Assembly (NCBI GenBank): GCA_005954745.1
Contig: CP040678.1
Location: 62,001 to 126,000, forward strand
DNA length: 64,000 nucleotides
Source of the DNA: Halostella pelagica
GTDB lineage: Archaea; Halobacteriota; Halobacteria; Halobacteriales; Natronoarchaeaceae
Direction: 5' to 3'
This document shows, piece after piece, positions 45,482 through 54,066 of this stretch. The notes beneath the pieces were generated by a model. That model did not search any database. It had not been told where the DNA came from and saw nothing but the letters and a program-made list of their open reading frames with translations. Made by a program: the position numbers and the translations under genes. Within the stretch, counting starts at the first letter, position 1; the number at the start of each line of letters is the position of its first letter.

Positions 45482-46480
45482 TTACCGGCCTATCTCCGCG
45501 AGCAAGTGCGAGACGTGCAGTCTGTCGTTCGTCCCCTCCGCGAGGTCCATATCTATCTCGCCAGCGATGCGGTGGAGTTCGGCGAGATGTTCGCCGCCGT
45601 AGCGCGAGCGCGCGATCCGGAGGATGTCGTCTAGGACCTCCTCGCCGCTGAACCCCTCGTCGACGAGCAGGTCGTCGAGCGTACTCCGGGCGTCGGTGAA
45701 CTCCCCGGCCTCGGCGTCGTCTAACATCTCTTTCACCTGGGTGTCTGCGCCGACGTCGCCGAGCGTTTCGTAGGCGGCGTTCATCGTGACCTCGCCTTCG
45801 GCTTCGCTGGTGGTCTGGGCGGCGAGGATCGCCCGCCGGAGGTCGCCGCCGGCGTAGCCGGCGACGTACTCCAGTCCGTCGTCGTCGTGGTCGACGCCCT
45901 CCGTCTCGACGATGTTTTCGAGGACGGCGACGACCTCGTCGTCGGTCGGTGCGCGCATCGGGACCGGGAAACAGCGCGAGCGGATCGGCGGGATGAGCTT
46001 GGTGGGCTGACGGGTCGTGATGACGAACTGGGTCATCTGGTGGTGGCGCTCCATCACGCGGCGAAGCGCCTGCTGGAAATCAACGCGGATCCCCTCGGCG
46101 TTGTCGAGTACGACCGTCTTGTACGTCCCCGAGACGGGTGCGTAGCTCGCTGATTCCTTGAGGACGTGGTTTATCATGTCCCGTTTGGCCATGCTGCTGC
46201 GCCCGTTGAGGAAGGAGGCAAACCGCGGGTCGTTTTTGATCTCCTTTTTCGTCCGGTCGAAGAAGTCCGCGACGTTTATCTCGACGAGGTCGTTGTCCGG
46301 GTCGTCGTGAGCTGCGCGGGCCAGCGCTCGCACGGCGGCGGTCTTGCCGCTCCCTTTCGGGCCGTGGACGACGAGGTTCAGCGGTTCGTCGACGGCCTTC
46401 TGGAGGTACTCCCGAACGTCGTCCTGCGGCAGGTCCGCGAGGTCTGGGGCGTAGGTGTCGGTCCACAGCGGCGCGTCCAT
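45482..46480 (-). CDS. rfcC: Replication factor C small subunit (second type)
   Basis: A clamp-loader subunit that helps load PCNA on primed DNA. The 332-residue AAA+ protein starts at the ATG at 46480 (a GTG codon precedes it). Walker A is GPKGSGKT and the arginine-finger motif SRC is kept (IRSRCFPV). The usual DEAD box of Walker B reads DNAE, so the catalytic Glu is replaced. This resembles the non-hydrolysing subunits of eukaryotic RFC and fits the second small subunit (RfcC) of haloarchaea; the large and main small subunits are elsewhere. Confidence 0.88.
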   Translation of the reverse strand: MDAPLWTDTYAPDLADLPQDDVREYLQKAVDEPLNLVVHGPKGSGKTAAVRALARAAHDDPDNDLVEINVADFFDRTKKEIKNDPRFASFLNGRSSMAKRDMINHVLKESASYAPVSGTYKTVVLDNAEGIRVDFQQALRRVMERHHQMTQFVITTRQPTKLIPPIRSRCFPVPMRAPTDDEVVAVLENIVETEGVDHDDDGLEYVAGYAGGDLRRAILAAQTTSEAEGEVTMNAAYETLGDVGADTQVKEMLDDAEAGEFTDARSTLDDLLVDEGFSGEEVLDDILRIARSRYGGEHLAELHRIAGEIDMDLAEGTNDRLHVSHLLAEIGR

Positions 46481-46604
46481 CACCCACTGGTAGTTCCGTC
46501 AGGGGTAAGAATCGGTCGGTTCCGGCGGCCGCGTTGCAGGTGGAGGAACGACTCCGGTCACCGTTTCGAAGCGGGTTTAGGCGAGGGCGGCCGACGATAC
46601 GTCA

Positions 46605-47549
46605 ATGTCGATTCGCGTCACCTTCCTCGGGACCAGTGGGGCCGTGCCGACGACCGAGCGAAACCCCAGTAGCCTGATGGTCAACCGCGAGGGTGACGGC
46701 CTGCTGTTCGACGTGGGAGAGGGGACTCAGCGCCAGATGATGCGGTTCGGAACCGGCTTTTCGATCTCGCACATCTTCATCACGCATCTCCACGGCGACC
46801 ACGTTCTCGGCCTTCCGGGACTGATCCAGACGATGGACTTCAACGACCGGGAGGAACCGCTTGCGATCCACGCGCCGCGAGGGACGCGATCCGAGGTCGA
46901 GGACCTGCTGTACGCCGCCAACACGCGGCCCTCGTTCGGGGTTCGCGTCAACGAGGTCGACGACGGCGACGTGGCGCTGACACAGTCCGACTACGAGGTG
47001 CGCGTCATCGAGGCCGACCACCGCACCAAGGCTATCGGCTACGCCATCGTCGAAGACGACCGCAAGGGCCGGTTCGACCGCGAGAAGGCGGAGGAGTTGG
47101 GTGTCCCAGTTGGCCCCAAGTTCGGCCGTCTTCACGAGGGAGAACCCGTCGAACTGGAGGACGGAACTGTCGTCCGCCCCGAACAGGTCGTCGGGGATAC
47201 GCGGCCCGGCCGACGCGTCGTCTACACCGGCGATACCCGGCCGATGGCGGCGACAGTCGAGGTGGCCGAGGACGCTGACCTGCTCGTACACGACGCAACG
47301 TTCGCTGACGACTTCGCCGAACGCGCCGGTCAGACCGGCCACTCGACGGCGCGCCAGGCCGCGGAGATCGCAGCGCGGGCGAACGCGAAACGCCTCGCCA
47401 TGACGCACATCTCCTCGCGCTACGCGGGCGACGTTTCCGACCACGAACGACAGGCGCGGGAGACGTTCGACGGCGAGGCGTTCGTTCCCGACGACGGACA
47501 GACTGTCGAAGTGCCGTACCCGGACACGGAGACGACCAACGGTATGTGA
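46605..47549 (+). CDS. rnz: Ribonuclease Z
   Basis: Cuts the 3' trailer of pre-tRNA. The 314-residue beta-lactamase-fold enzyme has the metal site HLHGDH with first His at residue 61, further ligands His in EADHRTK, Asp in YTGDTRP and His in MTHISSRY, and the flexible-arm region (about 145-190) of the short RNase Z form. It starts MSIRVTFLGTSG. It is divergent from rfcC. Confidence 0.95.
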   Translation: MSIRVTFLGTSGAVPTTERNPSSLMVNREGDGLLFDVGEGTQRQMMRFGTGFSISHIFITHLHGDHVLGLPGLIQTMDFNDREEPLAIHAPRGTRSEVEDLLYAANTRPSFGVRVNEVDDGDVALTQSDYEVRVIEADHRTKAIGYAIVEDDRKGRFDREKAEELGVPVGPKFGRLHEGEPVELEDGTVVRPEQVVGDTRPGRRVVYTGDTRPMAATVEVAEDADLLVHDATFADDFAERAGQTGHSTARQAAEIAARANAKRLAMTHISSRYAGDVSDHERQARETFDGEAFVPDDGQTVEVPYPDTETTNGM

Positions 47550-47610
47550 GACGACCGCACACCCTGGAAAACGTTTTTTCGTCAGTGGTCGAACTGCAAC
47601 TGAACCCCGT

Positions 47611-48573
47611 ATGTCTCACCGATTCCATATCTGTGACGTGTTCGCCACGGAGCGCTACGCCGGTAACCAGTTGGCCGTCGTTGAGGGGGCGGCCGATCTC
47701 TCTACCGACGAGATGCAGGCTGTCGCGAACGAGATGAACTACTCCGAGACGACGTTCGTCACGGGTCGCGACGCCGACGGTTGGGACGTCCGCATCTTCA
47801 CGCCGAACGACGAGGTGCCGTTCGCCGGTCACCCGACACTCGGCACCGCGGCGGTGATCCGCGACCACCTCGCCGACCGCCGACCCGACGAGGTGACTCT
47901 GCACCTGCAGGTCGGTGACGTTCCCGTACGCGTCGACGGGGAGACGTACTGGATGTCCCAGCGCGCACCCGAATTCGGGCGGGCTTTCGACCGCGAGACA
48001 GCGGCGGATGCGCTCGGTCTCGCTCCCGCCGACCTCCGCGGGGATCTGCCCGTCGAGTGGGTGTCGACCGGCCTCCCGACGGTGGTCGTCCCCCTGCGCG
48101 ACCGGGACGCGCTCGAACGGATCGACGTCGACCCGGCGGGATATGAGGCGCTTACCGGCGATCACGACGGGAAGAACGTGCTGGCGTTCTGCGCTCACCC
48201 CCGTGACGACGGCCACGACTACGCCGACAGGGTGTTCGCCCCGTACTACGACGTGCCGGAGGACCCGGCGACCGGCAGTTCCAACGGCTGTCTCGCGGCG
48301 TATCTCGCCCGACACGGCGACGGCGAGGTCGACGCTATCGTCGAACAGGGCTACGAGATGGGCCGCCCGTCGCTGCTTCGCCTCCGGGCGACCGACGAAG
48401 CGGCGACGGCGAGGAGTGCCGTTGACGAGACGACGGAGACGAGAGAGGGTGTCGACCAGGCGGAAAGCGGGGCCGACGAGGGATCTTCGGACGCCACTTC
48501 CGGGCCCGACGACCGAGTGGCCGTCGATGTCGGTGGGCGCGTTGTTCCGGTCGCTGAGGGGACGCTCTACTGA
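47611..48573 (+). CDS. PhzF-family isomerase/epimerase-like protein
   Basis: A 320-residue protein of the PhzF/diaminopimelate-epimerase fold. The N-terminus has the GNQLAVV block, the conserved Glu lies in NYSETTF (about residue 46), and RIFTPNDEVPFAGHPTLGTA and DPATGSSNGCLAAYL follow. An acidic, Ser/Thr-rich insert of about 40 residues (about 265-305) before the last strand is not seen in typical PhzF. Substrate unknown; phenazine genes are not present. Confidence 0.88.
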   Translation: MSHRFHICDVFATERYAGNQLAVVEGAADLSTDEMQAVANEMNYSETTFVTGRDADGWDVRIFTPNDEVPFAGHPTLGTAAVIRDHLADRRPDEVTLHLQVGDVPVRVDGETYWMSQRAPEFGRAFDRETAADALGLAPADLRGDLPVEWVSTGLPTVVVPLRDRDALERIDVDPAGYEALTGDHDGKNVLAFCAHPRDDGHDYADRVFAPYYDVPEDPATGSSNGCLAAYLARHGDGEVDAIVEQGYEMGRPSLLRLRATDEAATARSAVDETTETREGVDQAESGADEGSSDATSGPDDRVAVDVGGRVVPVAEGTLY

Positions 48574-48596
48574 GGTCTTCCGACTTCCGCCCGGTC

Positions 48597-48604
48597 TTTT
48601 ATAT
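48597..48604 (+). promoter_or_regulatory. TATA box of the DUF460 gene
   Basis: TTTTATAT lies 24-31 bases before the GTG at 48628. An upstream in-frame GTG at 48607 is only three bases from this box, so it cannot be the start. Confidence 0.7.
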
Positions 48605-48627
48605 CTGTGACTCCCTTACGCCGTCCT

Positions 48628-50607
48628 GTGAGTACCCGCACGAGTGCCCTCGACACGGTAGTCTTCGGCGTCGACGTGCAAAGCGGCGACGTCCGCGGCG
48701 ACGCTCCCTCTTACGCGCTCGTCGTCTTCGACGGCGAGGACATCGACCGCGATGTCGTCACGTACCGGAAGCTCAGACGCCTGATCGAGGACGAGCGCCC
48801 GGACATCATCGCGACCGACAACATGTACGAACTCGCGGAGGACAAGGACGCGCTCGTGCATTTCCTCGGCGAACTCCCGGACGAGACGCGCCTCGTTCAG
48901 GTCACGGGCGCGGAACAGCCGGAACCACTCTCTCGGGTCGCAGGCAGGCACGGCGTTCCCTACGGAAAGGATCCGATGCAGGAGGCGGAAGCCTCGGCCC
49001 GCCTCGCTGCCCGCAACGTCGGGCAGGAGGTGTCCGCATTCACGGACACGACCGAGGTGAAGGTCTCTCGCGGCCGCTCGACCGGCAAGGGCGGGTGGAG
49101 CGAGGACCGCTTCACCCGTCGGATCCACGGGGCGGTCCGTACTCGGGCCCGCGAGGTTGAGTCAGCCCTCGACGACGCCGGTCTGGAGTACGAGAAAGAT
49201 GCAACCGAGAAGTACGGCGGCTACTCCAACGCCGTCTTCCGCGTGACGGCCCGTCCGCAAGATATCCCAGTCTCCCGCCGGCGAAACGGCGACACCCGGA
49301 CCGAGATCGAGCGCGTCCGGCGCGACGGTATCGAATTCCGGCCACTCGCCAAGCGACGGGACCACGTTCTCGTCGGCATCGACCCCGGGACGACGACCGC
49401 CGTCGCCATCGTCGACCTGGACGGTGGCGTCCTCGACGTCCTCTCGACGCGGACCGCAGACACCGCCGCCGTCATCGAGTGGATAGTCGAGCGTGGCCGA
49501 CCGCTGCTCGTCGCCGCGGACGTGACGCCGATGCCCGAGACCGTCGAGAAGATCCGTCGCAGTTTCGACGCCGCGGCGTGGTCGCCGATGTCGGACCTCC
49601 CCGTCGACGAGAAACAGCACCGGACCCGCGATATCGGCTACGACAACGACCACGAACGGGACGCGATGGCCGCCGCGCTGTTCGCGTTCGACGACCACGA
49701 GGACCAGTTCGAGCGCATCGCCCGGAAAGTGCCGCCGCGGATGAACCGCGGCGAGATCACCGCCCGCGTCATCGCAGGCGACGAGTCAGTCGAGTCGGTT
49801 ATCGACGACCTCACCGAAACCCCCGAGGAGGAGGAAGAGACCACCGAGCACACACCCCGCGAACTCACTGCCGAGGAAAAGCGCATCCGAGACCTCGAAC
49901 GGCAGGTCGAGCGCCTGCAAGCGCACGTCGAGGACCTGAACGACACCGTCGCGGAGAAAGACGACCGCATCGACGAACTGGAGAGCGACCTCGACGCGGC
50001 CCGCAGCGAGGAGCGCCGCGAGGTCCGCAAGGACCGCGAGGTGACCCGCCTCGAACGCGAGACCGAGCGCCTCGAACGCGAATTAGAGGAAGAACGCGGG
50101 CGCAACGAGGAACTCCAGGGGAAACTCGACCGCCTCAAGGAACTGTGGAAACTCGACCACTCGAACTTCAGCGACGTGGCGGCCGAGAAGAAGGGCCTCG
50201 TTCCGGTCAAACCGGTAGAGAAGTTCACCAGAGGCGCGCTAGAGGCGGCAAACGAGTCGTACGGCCTCGCGGAGGACGACGTGATCTACCTCCGGGACGC
50301 AAGCGGCGCGGGCCGCAGCACTGCCGAGAAACTCGTCGACGTGAACCCACGCGTCGTCCTCAAAAACGGCGGCGCGATCTCCGATATCGCCGACGAGATC
50401 CTCTTCGAGAACGGGATCCCGGTCGGCCCCGCGGACGACGTGGCCATGCAGGAGGTCGACGAACTCGCGGTCGCCCGCGAGAGCGAGGTCGAGGCCGTCA
50501 TCGACGACTGGGAGGACCGCGCGGAGGAACGGCGCAAGGAACGCAAGGCCGAGGAACTCGACCGGCTAATCAGCGAACACCGGGCGGACCGCGGCGAGTC
50601 CGACTAA
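48628..50607 (+). CDS. DUF460 protein: RuvC/RNase H-like domains plus coiled coil
   Basis: A 659-residue archaeal protein of unknown function, started at the GTG at 48628 on TATA spacing. Residues 1-130 and about 230-370 look like RNase H/RuvC-like folds; the second has the catalytic-type strand VLVGIDPGTTTAVAIVDLDGG and later acidic residues (DNDHERDAMAAAL). Residues about 395-520 form a long coiled coil (KRIRDLERQVERLQ onwards). The C-terminal part (520-650) is charged, with an alpha/beta fold. A nuclease or a nucleic-acid scaffold is possible. It is followed by tyrS 260 bases later. Confidence 0.85.
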   Translation: MSTRTSALDTVVFGVDVQSGDVRGDAPSYALVVFDGEDIDRDVVTYRKLRRLIEDERPDIIATDNMYELAEDKDALVHFLGELPDETRLVQVTGAEQPEPLSRVAGRHGVPYGKDPMQEAEASARLAARNVGQEVSAFTDTTEVKVSRGRSTGKGGWSEDRFTRRIHGAVRTRAREVESALDDAGLEYEKDATEKYGGYSNAVFRVTARPQDIPVSRRRNGDTRTEIERVRRDGIEFRPLAKRRDHVLVGIDPGTTTAVAIVDLDGGVLDVLSTRTADTAAVIEWIVERGRPLLVAADVTPMPETVEKIRRSFDAAAWSPMSDLPVDEKQHRTRDIGYDNDHERDAMAAALFAFDDHEDQFERIARKVPPRMNRGEITARVIAGDESVESVIDDLTETPEEEEETTEHTPRELTAEEKRIRDLERQVERLQAHVEDLNDTVAEKDDRIDELESDLDAARSEERREVRKDREVTRLERETERLERELEEERGRNEELQGKLDRLKELWKLDHSNFSDVAAEKKGLVPVKPVEKFTRGALEAANESYGLAEDDVIYLRDASGAGRSTAEKLVDVNPRVVLKNGGAISDIADEILFENGIPVGPADDVAMQEVDELAVARESEVEAVIDDWEDRAEERRKERKAEELDRLISEHRADRGESD

Positions 50608-50627
50608 CGCGACCTCTTTTCTCGTCG

Positions 50628-50644
50628 GGTCGCCGAAGGCGACC
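50628..50644 (+). other. Perfect 7-bp hairpin after the DUF460 gene
   Basis: GGTCGCC-GAA-GGCGACC, 21 bases after the stop codon. A short T-run (CTCTTTTCTC) comes just before it, so it could take part in 3'-end formation, but no T-tract follows. Confidence 0.4.
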
Positions 50645-50867
50645 ACTCCTCCAAAAAATGTCGATCAAAAAGGCCGCTTGCTCACTCGCTACGCACGTTC
50701 GCTCGCGGACCGTTCTCTTGTCGCGCCTGCCTGCCCTCCCCCGAGTCGCGCGGTTCGTCGCGTCCGCTCCTCACCGCGCTCGCCGGCCGTAACTCGGAAT
50801 GATCGGATCCGACGCCCGTTCGCCGAACACCGTAGCGTTGAAACCCTCGCTCGTCCACCCTCTCGGT

Positions 50868-51854
50868 ATGGATACGTACGACCTGATCACCCGGAACGCG
50901 GCCGAGGTGGTCACCGAGGACGAGGTGGAGGAGATGGCCGAGAGCCCTGAGGTGAAGCGGGCGTACGTCGGCTACGAACCCTCCGGCGTCCTCCACATCG
51001 GTCACATGTTAACCGCGAACAAACTCATCGACCTGCAGGAGGCCGGTTTCGACGTGACCGTCCTGCTCGCGGACGTCCACGCCTACCTCAACGACAAGGG
51101 GACGTTCGAGGAGATCCGCGATACGGCCGAGCGGATGCAACAGCAGTTCATCGCGTACGGCCTCGACGAGGACAAGACCGACTTCGTCTACGGTTCCACG
51201 TACCAGATGGACGAGGAGTACGAACTCGATCTGCACGCCATGCAGGTGGAGACGACGCTGAACCGCGCCCAGCGCGCGATGGCCGAGATCCAGAGCGGCG
51301 AAACGGCAAAGGTGAGCCACGTCGTCTACCCGCTGATGCAGGCGTTGGACATCGAATATCTCGATGTCGACCTCGCAGTGGGCGGGATAGACCAGCGGAA
51401 GGTCCACATGCTCGCCCGCGAGAACCTGCCGGAACTGGGCTACGACTCGCCGACCAGCCTGCACACGCCTATCCTCGCCGACCTGACGACGGGCGAGGGG
51501 AAGATGTCGAGCAGCGAGGGCGTCACCATCTCCATGGAGGACTCAGCCGACGACTTAGCGGAGAAGGTCAACTCGGCGTACTGCCCGCCGACGCGCGATC
51601 CGGAACCGGACGACGACGGCAACGAGCGGGAGAACCCGGTCCTTCAGATATTCGAGTACCACGTGTTCCCGCGGTTCGAGGAAGTCGTCGTCGAGCGCCC
51701 CGACCAGTACGGCGGCAACCTCGAGTACGGAGACTACGCAGCGCTCGCGGACGACCTGGAGAGCGGCGAACTCCACCCTGCGGACGCGAAATCGGCGCTT
51801 GCCGACTACCTCGACCGCCTGATCGAACCGGGCCGCAAGCAACTTCAGTCCTGA
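50868..51854 (+). CDS. tyrS: Tyrosyl-tRNA synthetase
   Basis: Charges tRNA-Tyr. The 328-residue class I enzyme of the archaeal/eukaryotic type has the HIGH motif (GVLHIGHM, about 45-52) and the KMSSS motif (KMSSSEG, about 210). The tyrosine-site stretch GIDQRKVHMLARENLPELGY is present, and the short C-terminal domain is typical of archaea. The start is the ATG at 50868 (MDTYDLITRN). Single gene. Confidence 0.95.
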   Translation: MDTYDLITRNAAEVVTEDEVEEMAESPEVKRAYVGYEPSGVLHIGHMLTANKLIDLQEAGFDVTVLLADVHAYLNDKGTFEEIRDTAERMQQQFIAYGLDEDKTDFVYGSTYQMDEEYELDLHAMQVETTLNRAQRAMAEIQSGETAKVSHVVYPLMQALDIEYLDVDLAVGGIDQRKVHMLARENLPELGYDSPTSLHTPILADLTTGEGKMSSSEGVTISMEDSADDLAEKVNSAYCPPTRDPEPDDDGNERENPVLQIFEYHVFPRFEEVVVERPDQYGGNLEYGDYAALADDLESGELHPADAKSALADYLDRLIEPGRKQLQS

Positions 51855-51869
51855 CCGGCGGGCGCTCTG

Positions 51870-52355
51870 TTACTTCACGGGTAACTCCCCGTCGCACTCG
51901 GGACAGACCAGCGGTTCGCCGTCGGTTCCCGGAATCTGCATGTTGTCGTGTCCGCAGTCGGGGCAGGCGACGTTGCCGACGCCCGGGATTCGGGCGATGC
52001 GAACGTCCTCGGTTTCCCGCGGCGCGCCGAGTGCGAACGCCACCAGATCCTCGTCGCCCTCGTTCCCGCCGGTCTGGAACTCGCCGGTGGCGAACCGGAC
52101 CGCCTCGTCCTCGCTGACGGTGACCTCGCCCTCCCTCGTTCGGAACGTCGCCTCTCCTTCGACGACGAGGAATATCTCCTCCTGGTCCATGTGCGCGTGG
52201 AGCGCGCCGCTGAACCGCTCGCCGGGTTCGAGGACGTAGCGCGCGACGGCCACGTCCCCGGCGTTCAGCGGCTCGGTGAGGCCGCGACGGTCGTGCGTCC
52301 GGTTCTCCGGATCGAACGTGCTCGGTTCCACGTCGTCGATCGAGACTTTCTCCAT
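51870..52355 (-). CDS. Cupin protein with C-terminal zinc ribbon
   Basis: A 161-residue protein starting MEKVSIDDVEP at 52355. A cupin beta-barrel (about 35-110) has HAHMDQEEIFLVVEGEATF, the metal-binding motif 1 with two His and a Glu. The end carries two Cys pairs (CPDCGH, CPECDG), a zinc ribbon. The fusion suggests a small-molecule sensor or an enzyme with a protein-binding tail. Substrate unknown. Confidence 0.82.
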   Translation of the reverse strand: MEKVSIDDVEPSTFDPENRTHDRRGLTEPLNAGDVAVARYVLEPGERFSGALHAHMDQEEIFLVVEGEATFRTREGEVTVSEDEAVRFATGEFQTGGNEGDEDLVAFALGAPRETEDVRIARIPGVGNVACPDCGHDNMQIPGTDGEPLVCPECDGELPVK

Positions 52356-52442
52356 GGTCGCGGCTTCGACGGGCGGGATCAAAAACGTTCGCGGTGACGG
52401 GGACGTAAAAATAAGGGGGTGCGAAGCGGTTCTCCCGCAGTG

Positions 52443-52631
52443 TTACATCATCCCGCCCATGCCGAACGACGAGAGCAGGTTGCTGACGAGTGCTTTCACC
52501 GTGAGGACGAAGCCGAGTAGCATGAGCGCCAGTCCGGCGGCGATGATCTGACTCTCCCACGCGACGAGCGCTAACCCCGCAAGCACGACGACGATACCGA
52601 CTATGCCGACAGCGCCGAGTTTCTTTATCAT
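52443..52631 (-). CDS. Small two-segment membrane protein
   Basis: A 62-residue protein starting [14 protein letters not shown], with two hydrophobic helices (about 5-26 and 29-50) and a Met/Gly end (GMGGMM). A promoter TATA-like CCTTTAAG is on the reverse strand at 52655-52662. It is divergent from eif1A and belongs to a kind of protein common in haloarchaea without known function. Confidence 0.7.
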   Translation of the reverse strand: MIKKLGAVGIVGIVVVLAGLALVAWESQIIAAGLALMLLGFVLTVKALVSNLLSSFGMGGMM

Positions 52632-52654
52632 GGGTTCGAAGACGTGAGTCTACA

Positions 52655-52662
52655 CTTAAAGG
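52655..52662 (-). promoter_or_regulatory. Probable TATA box of the small membrane gene
   Basis: Reverse-strand CCTTTAAG, 24-31 bases before the ATG at 52631. Confidence 0.6.
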
Positions 52663-52692
52663 CCGGCGATGTATCGCGGCCGTCTCCCGCGC

Positions 52693-52700
52693 ATTTAAAG
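52693..52700 (+). promoter_or_regulatory. Probable TATA box of eif1A
   Basis: ATTTAAAG lies 24-31 bases before the ATG at 52724. Confidence 0.6.
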
Positions 52701-52723
52701 GTCTGCCGTACCTTATCTCGCGT

Positions 52724-53008
52724 ATGAGCGACAACCAGGGGCGCAAAGACCTTCGCATGCCTGACGAGGACGAGGTGTTCGCCACAGTGACGAACATGCT
52801 CGGCGCGAACCGAGTCAAAGTCCGCTGTGCGGACGGGACGGAACGGACGGCCCGTATCCCGGGCAAAATGCAAAAGCGGATCTGGATCCGCGAAGACGAC
52901 GTCGTGCTGGTCGAACCGTGGGACTGGCAGGACGAGAAGGCGGACATCACCTGGCGCTACGAGAAACAGGAAGCTGACCAGCTCCGCGAAGAAGGACACA
53001 TTCAGTAG
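52724..53008 (+). CDS. eif1A: Translation initiation factor aIF-1A
   Basis: Binds the ribosomal A site of the small subunit during start-codon selection. The 94-residue S1/OB-fold protein has [19 protein letters not shown] and [27 protein letters not shown], the family signature. The N-terminal tail is short (archaeal form). It stands 61 bases before rio1, an arrangement kept in many archaea. Confidence 0.95.
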   Translation: MSDNQGRKDLRMPDEDEVFATVTNMLGANRVKVRCADGTERTARIPGKMQKRIWIREDDVVLVEPWDWQDEKADITWRYEKQEADQLREEGHIQ

Positions 53009-53069
53009 CTCTTCTCATGGCGACGCCGTATCCCGACGACCGACTAGCGGGTGATCCGCCGGTGCGACG

Positions 53070-53930
53070 ATGAACGACGAGTACGCACTGGTCGACCAGG
53101 AGAACGCAGACGGCCCCGGCGACGAGTGGGAAGAACTCGACGTTTCCGACACCGAGGCGGACGAAATCGCCCGTCAGCGCGACCGGGAGTTCGACGAATT
53201 TCGCAAGAAGATCAAAAACAGCGAGCGATTCAAGGTCGAAGCGTCGGTGTTCGACGACGCCACGTTCGCCGCCCTGTACAAACTCGTTCAAGACGGCTAC
53301 GTCGACGCACTGGGCGGCCCCGTCTCGACCGGCAAGGAGGCGAACGTCTACTCCGCGCTCGGTAGCGGCGGCGAAGTTGCGATCAAGGTGTACCGAATCA
53401 ACGCCAGCGACTTCAAAGACATGCGGGAGTATCTCGTTGGCGACCCCCGCATCGAGGAACTCGGCGGCGACAAGAAACGGACCGTCCTCGCGTGGACGAA
53501 AAAGGAGTTCGCGAACCTCAAACGCGCCCAGAAGGCGGGCGTCCGCGTCCCGAACCCCATCGCCGTCCAGCGCAACGCCCTCGTCATGGAGTTCCTGGGC
53601 CACGACGGCGAACGCGCGAAGCGTCTCGCGGAGGTCGACGTCGAGAACCCCCAGACGGCATACGAGGTCGTCCGGGAGTACATCCGCCGCCTCTACGACG
53701 CCGGACTCGTCCACGGCGACCTCTCGGAGTACAACGTCGTCGTTTACGACGACCATCTCGTCGTCATCGACGTCGGGCAGGCGGTGACGATCCACCACCC
53801 CAACGCCGTCGATTTCCTCGAACGCGACTGCGAGAACGTCGCGAACTTCTTCTCGCGGCAAGGACTCCCGGTGTCCGGCGAGGACCTGCTCGCGTACGTG
53901 CAGGAACACTCCGAGCCTCGCGAAAACTGA
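53070..53930 (+). CDS. rio1: RIO1-type serine protein kinase
   Basis: An atypical kinase acting in small-subunit ribosome maturation. The 286-residue protein has the P-loop region GGPVSTGKEANVYSA, Lys in VAIKVYRINA, the catalytic loop HGDLSEYN and the metal-binding IDVGQAV (DFG substitute). The N-terminal 45 residues are acidic and unstructured. It is paired with eif1A upstream; the KH gene usually next to rio1 is 3.2 kb downstream. Confidence 0.94.
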   Translation: MNDEYALVDQENADGPGDEWEELDVSDTEADEIARQRDREFDEFRKKIKNSERFKVEASVFDDATFAALYKLVQDGYVDALGGPVSTGKEANVYSALGSGGEVAIKVYRINASDFKDMREYLVGDPRIEELGGDKKRTVLAWTKKEFANLKRAQKAGVRVPNPIAVQRNALVMEFLGHDGERAKRLAEVDVENPQTAYEVVREYIRRLYDAGLVHGDLSEYNVVVYDDHLVVIDVGQAVTIHHPNAVDFLERDCENVANFFSRQGLPVSGEDLLAYVQEHSEPREN

Positions 53931-53949
53931 TCGAGTCTCCCGAAAACCG

Positions 53950-54020
53950 ATACCGTCGAACGGACCGTCGTGACGAGATCCGACTCGGTGTCGACAGTCT
54001 TGGCCTCCGTCCGACGGTAT
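53950..54020 (+). repeat. Dispersed hairpin repeat, copy E
   Basis: A 71-base element with ends ATACCGTCGAACGG and CCGTCCGACGGTAT (13 of 14 bases pair). The T-to-C change in the left arm is matched by A-to-G in the right arm. The core GTGACGAGATCCGAC and GTGTCGACAGTC are intact. It lies between the convergent ends of rio1 and the hydrolase gene. Confidence 0.85.
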
Positions 54021-54066
54021 AGTAAACGCCGATCCTATGTAGACCGTCGCCGACCCCTCTCACCGA

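Noticed and set aside
48607-48627. Upstream GTG as start of the DUF460 gene
   Set aside because: It lies three bases after the TATA box, so it would be outside the transcript.
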